Made by a program: the position numbers and the translations under genes. Shown here one piece after another: positions 57,486 through 64,000 of a stretch of DNA of 64,000 bases. Source of the stretch: Incurvaria masculella (lineage: Eukaryota; Arthropoda; Insecta; Lepidoptera; Incurvariidae); contig OX335653.1 in NCBI GenBank assembly GCA_946894095.1, positions 9,119,001 to 9,183,000 of the forward strand. Direction: 5' to 3'. Position 1 is the stretch's first letter. Every line of letters starts with the position of its first letter. The notes beneath the pieces were generated by a model. The model was given only the letters and a program-made list of their open reading frames with translations. It searched no databases and was not told the DNA's origin.

Positions 57486-57777
57486 AAACCGGCCAAGTGC
57501 GAGTCGGACTCGCACACGAAGGGTTCCGCACCATCGTGAAAGATTGAACACAAAAAAATCACGTCTTTTGTATGGGGACCCCCTTTAATTTTAATTATTT
57601 TTCAATTTCACCCATTTGTTGTTATAGCGTCAAAATAAATACACACACTGTGAAAATTTCAGCTTTCTATCTGTTACGGTTCCTGAGATACAGCCCTGTG
57701 ACAGACGGACGGACGGACGGACAGCGGAGGCTTAGTAATAGGGTTCCGTTTTCACCCTTTGGGTACGGAACCCTAAA
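57486..57777. mobile_element. Interspersed repeat of the 'GGCCAAGTGCGAGTC' kind, good copy
   Basis: Contains the palindrome GTGCGAGTCGGACTCGCAC, then AGGGTTCCG which is mirrored at the right end by CGGAACCCT. Inside is a GACGGACGGACGGACGGAC tract. Its family name is not known to me. The ORFs on it (57572-57814, 57667-57885) are repeat-derived. Confidence 0.7.
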
Positions 57778-58360
57778 ATCCCTGTTTGTACAGAATCTGT
57801 ATGAACTTAAATAATATTGAATGCCGTAAGCCGTATTAAGGCACGTAAATTTTAAATATGATAAAAATGCTAAAAAAAAGGTCATAAATCAACTTATTTT
57901 GATTAAAATATACAATTAATGTTAGCTGCAAAATATCACTACTGCAAATAATACGGCTGGCTATGTTAATCCTGGTGAGGGATGGCGTACATAGATCAAT
58001 TTGAATTGTAACGGCAATTGTAATTTTCAGTGCAAAATATCTATTAAACCATTTAAATTACGTTTTCGACTATAAATAAATATTTAAGAACATGCTCAGA
58101 ACAGGTTAAATATCTACATAATAAAATGTGATTTTCTAAACAATTCGTAAAAAGAAGAACTTAAGTCTTTACAAGAATGTTAGAATCAAATAAATTAATA
58201 ATCATATCTAATAGTAATAAATTATCCATTTTAAGTATACATTTTAAGTACTCATTGTACACATACATGATTAGAAGTGGCTACTATAATTTTGGCCCAC
58301 AATTTTCTCAGTTTTATCTTTCAATGCTCACGATTACGATAAAAAAATCTTGGATTCTAG

Positions 58361-61300
58361 TTACCTTTCCCCTGGCAATGGAATATCGGCAACATTAAAT
58401 TTTGCGTCCATCGATCTTGCTTTGAGATCATCAAAATATGTTACATCATTTGAATTTTCCATACACATTTCCATTTCTTCTTCAATCTTTAATTCCGTTT
58501 TAATGGGCGTCTCCAACGATTCTTGAACAGCTTCTTCTTTATTTAAATGTTTTTCTAAATGTTCAACTAAGGAGACCTCTGGAACTTTGCATATACTCTC
58601 GCAATTAAAATATGTTTCGGAAAATTGTGTGTATGGGAAATTATCCGAAGCCGTATCGACCACGTCAGAAGTTATGCACTGGCTTACTAATGCTCCAAGT
58701 TTGTCTAACGATTCGCTATTCATACTGACGAGGCCGGAATCATCCCTGTAATCTTTCAAATCCATTTCAATCCCATTTAAGATATTTGTAGCGTCTATGG
58801 CTGGAGTAGTCGAATCAGGAAAATTGACAAATGGCGTGGAGTATCCATTTATGTGAGAGAATTCGTTATAATTATGCAATTGTGGCACTGGTGAAATGTT
58901 TTCGTAAAGGGATCTTTCCACAAACGTGCATCGATCGGCAGGAAGATTGCTTGTGAACTGATTTGTATGATGCTTGCCAGAGTTGCTATACTCAAACACT
59001 GCGCGATTAAATATTTCTTGGGCTTGAAACGATGCAAAACTGGAGTCATAATTCATTTCAGAAGGTTGGTGGTGGTATTGATGGAACGTCGTTCCTGCAG
59101 AAATATCTGTGGTGCTTGAGCAGACCTCAGGATTTGCCGTGCTGCCTTCGTCCGAGGAAAACTTGCCTCCTTCCTTCTTGTGTTTCATGCGGCGATTCTG
59201 GAACCAGACCTTAATTGCTCTGTCCTTAAGGCCAAGGCGCGCGGAGAGCTCCGTGCGGTCCGTTTTGGCGACGTATGTTGTTCTCCTGAAGACTGTCTCT
59301 AATTCGAGAAGCTGGGAAGACGTGAAGGCGGTGCGTACTCGTTTCTTTTTGTCACTCTTTCCGTTCGCTCGGATGCTTCTGGAGCCCGAACAGGTTGATG
59401 CAGAATCTGAAATACACAGGGAAACCATTAATTTGACCAGAAAATATGTTTATTTTTATTGAAAATTAGGAAAGTATAGATATTGGTTAACAGGAGAATA
59501 ATAGAATCAAGACCAAAGTCTTAATTTTCGAAAGAGATGAAGCAGTTACTGAGTGTCATGCATACAGCATGAAATGTCATGAGTGGCTGGTAGGCTAGTG
59601 GCAGAGGGCTGGGTTCGAGTCCTCGAATCTACCACTTTCTTTCTCATTCTGAGTTGGATAAGTGAATTTCGTCACGAATGTAAACTGCTGCATGGTTCGG
59701 AACCCATGTGAAACTGTAGGTCCACTTCCCCTACTAGGTCGATGGGGTTTAGCCCGCCCGGGTTGGTACCATCGCATTATATGAAAATATGGTCGAAGCG
59801 GCAATGAAAAATTGTCCGTGTTTCCTATCCAGTCCGATGAAGCCGTGCTAATAAAGAAAAGATCCTGGCATGACACCTAATTCGTTCGGGGATGTAGTGT
59901 ATTGAGCTAATATCATAACGGTAGTTGTGTGGTATTAGCCATCCATCCAGTTTGCATAAAATGTGAATTAAACTTATTGAAAATTATGCAATGCAAAATA
60001 TACTAATGAGCAGTCAGTTAAAAATCAGTCTGAAGTTCCATTTGGACAACCTGGGGCGTCACACATTACATTTGTTTGAAGATACATCTTTATATGGCGC
60101 AACGACGTTACTATCCTTAGCGCTTTAAGTAAACTACGCTGAGTGTGGTTGTCGGATAAGAGAAAGTTGTAAACTAAATTTAAATGTCGTGATAATAGCT
60201 AGGTAGCCCAGGGATACCAGCTAGGTAGCCCAGGGGCACGATAATCCATATTGAGCATCTCTGTGCGCTGTCGAGTTCTGAATTGGTTATCGTTTTTCAG
60301 ATATCACAAAGAGATGCCCATGCATACGTACCCCTCGGTAAGGTAATTCCCATCCGGGATGGTATTTCGTATTATGCAAAATATGGTCGCAGTGGCAATT
60401 GACTAGTACTTTTGTTTTATGAAACTTACCCTTAGGGAATGTTAAACATTTAACCGTCTGCATGTGAGTCTACTACTCGTATTTACGATACCTTTCGTTA
60501 AGATCTATTGCTTAAAAACTTTTTTAGGAACAACATTTCTTAATTCTTTCAGTCAGTCAGTCAGTCAGTCAGCGTGTTTGCGTCCACTGCTAGACATACG
60601 CCTCTCCAATTTTTCTCCAGTCCTCCCGGCCCTCAGCGGTACGGAACCACTGCTTTCCGCCGACGCACTTGATGTCGTCGTCCCAATTTTCGTTTTTTTT
60701 TAAACTTACATGGATGGCTAATACCACACATCGCGCATTCGTGACGAAATACTCTAATTATCTAACTCAGAAAGAGAAAGAAAGTGGTGCATGAACGGGG
60801 CGAGCATTTGAACCCAGACCTCTGGTATACTAGGCAAGGCCCCGCGCCTTTAGGCTATGAGCCGCTCAATCTTATTTATCTTCTTCCTTGCTTTGTTCCC
60901 CATACAGGGGAAATCTTCACAAACGAAGCCTTACAGATTATAATATAATTATTAATAAGCGCGCGGACTCGAATTCCGCAATATTATTTTATTTATTTAT
61001 TTATTATAGAAACTTAACAGCTATTTATGGTTACAAATAGTACAGGTATTTATGAAATTGTTAAGCCAATTATAAAGTTTCACAATTTGAAAATTTTGTT
61101 GACGCTATAGGTACCTATGATTGATATTCCTAACAAACTCAATTTAAATTTTAGGGGATTGGGACTTATTTTCATGTTGCCGGTATATCATATTGAGGAA
61201 CATGATATTGTCCTTTTACATCGCATTCTCTAAGAAACTAAGATCAATGCAAGTACTTGAAAAATGGACGGAGTACACGGTACTTTTTTATAATCGTTGC

Positions 61301-62486
61301 ATCCATGCAGTGTATTAATTATTACCAGACATAAAAATATCCTGTGCACAAAGCTTAGTTGCACTTACCGTGAGTTATCCCAGATGAATATTCCAGCGGC
61401 GGTTGCTGCAGCGGAGGGGGCGGCGGTGGCAGGGGGGCAGGCAGCGTCCGAAGGGGGGGCACCTGGGCGACGGCAACGGGGCTGGAGTGGCAGAATCCTG
61501 CCTGCGGGCTCCAATAATTCTGTAATAAAAAATGAAATCAGCCAAATTCTATCAATCATTCAAATATAGAATGCATTTTAAGATACCGCAGTTAATATAA
61601 CATTCCGGTAATGTATCATTTATTTTATATGAAAAATATTTAACATGTAAACCTCAAACTTCAATAAAAAAAATTACATTGAGAAATAAATATAATTGCA
61701 CACTAACTTGGATTATTTTTAGACCTCTCTCTTTTATTATTTTGATTATCAATTTCACATTAACTAAAAACAAACAATTGAAGTACCCTACATCTTAAGC
61801 AATTATTTGTTATTTAACGTGATGCTTGGTATTAAAATAATCTTGTGAAGTTTTCTTCTTTACAACAATAAAAAATATGCAAGAACCTATATTAATGATG
61901 TCCGAATACATCAAAATATGAATATACAAGGTATTATTGGTTTTTTTTATGAAACCTGACGTAAATGGCAGCCATGCCAGGACCCTCCTTTTCTGAGCAC
62001 GGCTACTGAATTGGATGTAAAACACGGAAAATGTTTCATTGCCGCTTCAACCATAGTTTTATCGACGGTAGGATTACGACGGAAGGGAAGGAGACCTACA
62101 GTTACATGGGTTCCGAACCATGGAACAGCCCGCATTCGTAACGAAATGCAATTATCCAATTCAGAACGAGAAAGAAAGTAGTGCATGACCGGGGCCAGGA
62201 TTTGAATCTATAACCTCTCGCATAGAAGGCAAGTCTTTTAAGACCTAAATCAAGAGCTGTACTACTGTGAGCTAGTTGTAAATAATCCTCGCGAACACAA
62301 TTCACATGCCTAGCAATGATGGTAAAATACGTATAAAGCATTAATAAGCAAAAGGTAAGGTAAAACACTAATCAAAATTTATTTTACCCGATATCCAGTG
62401 GAAGGATACTCAGGGGCCACAGTCTGCTCCCACTGGGGGACCATCGCGGCTCCGAATAAATCCGAAAACTCCTCACTTTCATACAT
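58361..62486 (-). CDS. Homeodomain transcription factor, Hox3-related (zen/Shx-like), three exons
   Basis: Predicted 431 aa. Exon 1 is 62388-62486 (33 codons, starts MYESEEFSDLFG). Exon 2 is 61369-61519 (Pro-rich, starts NYWSPQ). Exon 3 is 58361-59406 and holds the homeodomain and C-terminus. All introns are GT-AG and the phases fit: 0 after exon 1, 1 after exon 2. The homeodomain spans residues 104-163, with RVRTAF in the N-terminal arm, L119 and F123 (16 and 20), and W151, F152, Q153, N154, R156 (48-53) in a WFQNRRMKHKKE helix. A nuclear DNA-binding regulator is certain. The Hox3 class rests on the FTSSQLLELE and KVWFQNRRMKHKKE segments and on tandem duplication, which in Lepidoptera gave the Shx genes. 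No YPWM hexapeptide is seen. The C-terminus is acidic and Ser/Thr-rich. The end (PLPGER) is one residue longer than in the pseudogene. Confidence 0.85.
59575..59960 (+). mobile_element. tRNA-derived SINE in intron 2 of the homeobox gene
   Basis: A good B box GGTTCGAGTCC at 59612-59622 with A-box-like TAGGCTAGTGG just upstream at 59591. The body runs through 'taccatcgcattat' and 'ggcatgacacctaa' to 'gtggtattagccatccatcc'. It is opposite in sense to the host gene. ORF 59595-59876 (-) is a by-product. Confidence 0.65.
60551..60690 (+). mobile_element. Repeat fragment with GTCAG microsatellite
   Basis: (CAGT)n at 60551-60573, then GCGTGTTTGCGTCCACTGCT and AGACATACGCCTCTCC. This resembles the 'GTCCACTGCTGGACATAGGCCTCT' type repeat of Lepidoptera. 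It lies in intron 2. Confidence 0.5.
60700..60880 (-). mobile_element. tRNA-derived SINE in intron 2, minus copy
   Basis: Minus strand A box TAGCCTAAAGG and, about 42 nt after its start, B box GGTTCAAATGC at about 60810-60820, followed by 'ctttctttctctttctgagt' and 'ggtattagccatcc'. Confidence 0.65.
61950..62275 (-). mobile_element. tRNA-derived SINE in intron 1
   Basis: Minus strand B box GATTCAAATCC at about 62206-62216. The body includes 'ggttcggaacccatgtaact', 'ggttgaagcggcaatg' and 'catggctgccattt'. The pseudogene copy has no insertion at the matching place, so it arrived after the duplication. Confidence 0.6.
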
Positions 62487-62745
62487 TTCTGCACACTAAA
62501 CTGCTCACGTTGTCTGCACTTCGGCGCAATCTATACTGATTAGTGCGAAAGGGAGGCCTCCTAATTTATACGATTAGTACCTACGAGCTGGTTGCGAGTC
62601 CTTGCAGCAGGAGTTGTGGCGGGAGTCCGGACGCTTCCGAGAAAGTCCGCGTCACTTCGGTAATCGGCGCTAATCCCTTCGTGCCTTTACAAATTGTATC
62701 CATTGCGTGGCAATGGTAAGGCGCAGGTAAAAGTTCATGACTTAA
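62487..62745 (-). promoter_or_regulatory. Core promoter and 5' flank of the homeobox gene
   Basis: Minus strand TATAAATT at 62563-62570, initiator TCAGT at 62535-62539 with 33 bases from TATA to the initiator A, then a 5'UTR of about 50 nt to the ATG at 62486. GGATTAGCGCC (TAATCC type) lies about 100 bp further upstream. Sequence is nearly the same as 48678-48930. Confidence 0.65.
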
Positions 62746-63769
62746 CCATCCGCTATATATGTATATACTTTTCTACAATAGATTTTTATCAAACGTATTA
62801 GAAAGGTTATTGAAGGTGTATTTTTAGGGTGTCCACACATTTTATTGGCAAAGTAACATGTAGAACATTGCCCGCACTCGTTGGATATTTTTTTTGTGCA
62901 AACCACTGGTTCGCGACCATTATATTGACTGAAACATGGTTAAAGTGGCAATGAAAAATTTCCACCAAATATGTTTGATATTAACACCAGTAAATGTACT
63001 TTTTTATTTTTTTCTTTGGAAAAATTGGTTCTTTTTTATGTGAATTATTCCTATATATTCGGCTAAAGCAAACATTGAATTAAACAAACAATTTAAATAA
63101 TCTTCCGCAAATTCTAATTTTCCAAGTTTCATAATCTTCAGGATAATGTATGTTCGGTGATTTTTTTATTATAAAAAATAAATACTGCAGCGAATATTTT
63201 ATAATGAAACCAAGCAATATACACGATTTTGACCTCACCGTGTTAGCGTTGGTACCATATTTTTATTACTGCTACTGCTACATACTACATCTCTAAGAAC
63301 ACACTTCAACAAATCCTCTATTAAAATACCATGCATCTATATTTTATTTGAGCCTGTCAATTTAAACTGAAACTAAAACTTAAAAATATTTCATTTCCAT
63401 TTCTAACATATCCTATGCCGCATCTTTCTAAAGTCAGCCAGGCGGAAAATTTGAAACTTGAGTTATGAATTTCTCAATAGAACAATATGTATATTTTTTG
63501 TATTATTTCTCCTACATAATAATTTGGTCAAAAATATTGAAAATAAATTTAAAAAAATGATCGGTAGCGAATGGTTTTATGTATTTGATATACATTAAAA
63601 AATAATATCTTTAAAAAATTAAACACCATTCCGAAATATCATTCTTAAACTATCTAGTAACTATCGCTTGTGAAATTTTGAATAAGCAGAAAGAATATTA
63701 CAAATAACTGAATTAAATTTGTTGCTTGGCTCATCGACTTGCAATGTGAATTGCGTAGTGCACTTATTG
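62746..63769. other. AT-rich DNA, no gene seen
   Basis: A short SINE scrap (about 62897-62970, 'ggttcgcgaccattat', 'aaagtggcaatgaaaaat') is the only recognisable item. Confidence 0.45.
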
Positions 63770-63985
63770 TACCATTGTAGCACACCCGCAACAAAACGGA
63801 CTTGGACCGATATCGGACTCTAGCCTTATAAAAAATGTAACCATGCAAAAAAAGGCACCGAAAATCCAAAACAATAAATACCTACGCGTAAAAAATTTTT
63901 TGTCACCAGATGACTGGACACGGCACGAGTCACGCTAACCTAACAATCGTTTCATTCCATTTGTTCGAAATAGGGATTAACTAGT
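63770..63985 (+). mobile_element. Interspersed repeat, second copy
   Basis: 'ggaccgatatcggactctagcc', 'tttgtcaccagatgac' and 'cgctaacctaacaatcg' match 51286-51430. Class unknown. Confidence 0.5.
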
Positions 63986-64000
63986 CAACAACAGGATACG

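Noticed and set aside
61365..61559. 64-codon minus ORF over exon 2 of the intact gene
   Set aside because: Wrong frame; the spliced frame NYWSPQ... joins exons 1 and 3 in phase.

Overview
The window looks like nuclear DNA from an insect, most likely a moth or butterfly (inference). Reasons: two tandem Hox3-type (zen/Shx-like) homeobox copies with spliced coding exons, a dense load of interspersed repeats of kinds I recognise from lepidopteran genomes (tRNA-derived SINEs, Helitron-like elements, the 'GGCCAAGTGCGAGTC' repeat), and AT-rich intergenic DNA. There is no prokaryotic gene organisation.

Layout. (1) 1-33,533: a head-to-tail array of one Ty3/Gypsy LTR retrotransposon with a repeat period of exactly 9,905 bp. 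It reads partial pol - LTR - gag/pol - LTR - gag/pol - LTR - gag/pol - truncated LTR, so neighbouring units share single LTRs of about 4.1 kb. gag and pol are open in all three full units and differ at only two coding sites that I found. Pol is one frame back from gag, with a perfect A_AAA_AAC slippery heptamer just before the gag stop. (2) 33.5-41.1 kb: old mobile DNA, comprising a fold-back MITE, two non-LTR Pol tail fragments on opposite strands, and a decayed tyrosine-recombinase (DIRS-type) retrotransposon. (3) 41-45 kb: AT-rich, gene-poor, with SINE remnants. (4) 45.2-48.9 kb and 57.3-62.7 kb: two diverged direct copies of one homeobox locus, both on the minus strand. The 62.5 kb copy has an intact three-exon reading frame (431 aa); the 48.7 kb copy has a frameshift, two nonsense codons and a further frameshift, and is a pseudogene. 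Both keep the same TATA/initiator promoter. (5) 49-57 kb between the copies and 62.7-64 kb: repeats.

Most notable observation: each LTR carries, about 250 nt after the pol stop, seven related modules of about 50-70 nt. In each, a 5-7 bp stem S1 encloses a loop segment S2 that is complementary to a segment downstream of S1, which is the topology of an H-type pseudoknot. The stem sequences differ from module to module but stay complementary, while CGGT and AAGCCTTAT are nearly invariant. That is internal covariation for a tandem structured-RNA array in the retrotransposon 3'UTR/LTR. I do not recognise the family.

How the parts relate: the array encodes Gag and a frameshift-made Gag-Pol, with a lysine-tRNA-like primer binding site, and has all the elements of an autonomous retroelement. 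The homeobox pair is a local duplication in a repeat-rich stretch, with one survivor and one decaying copy.
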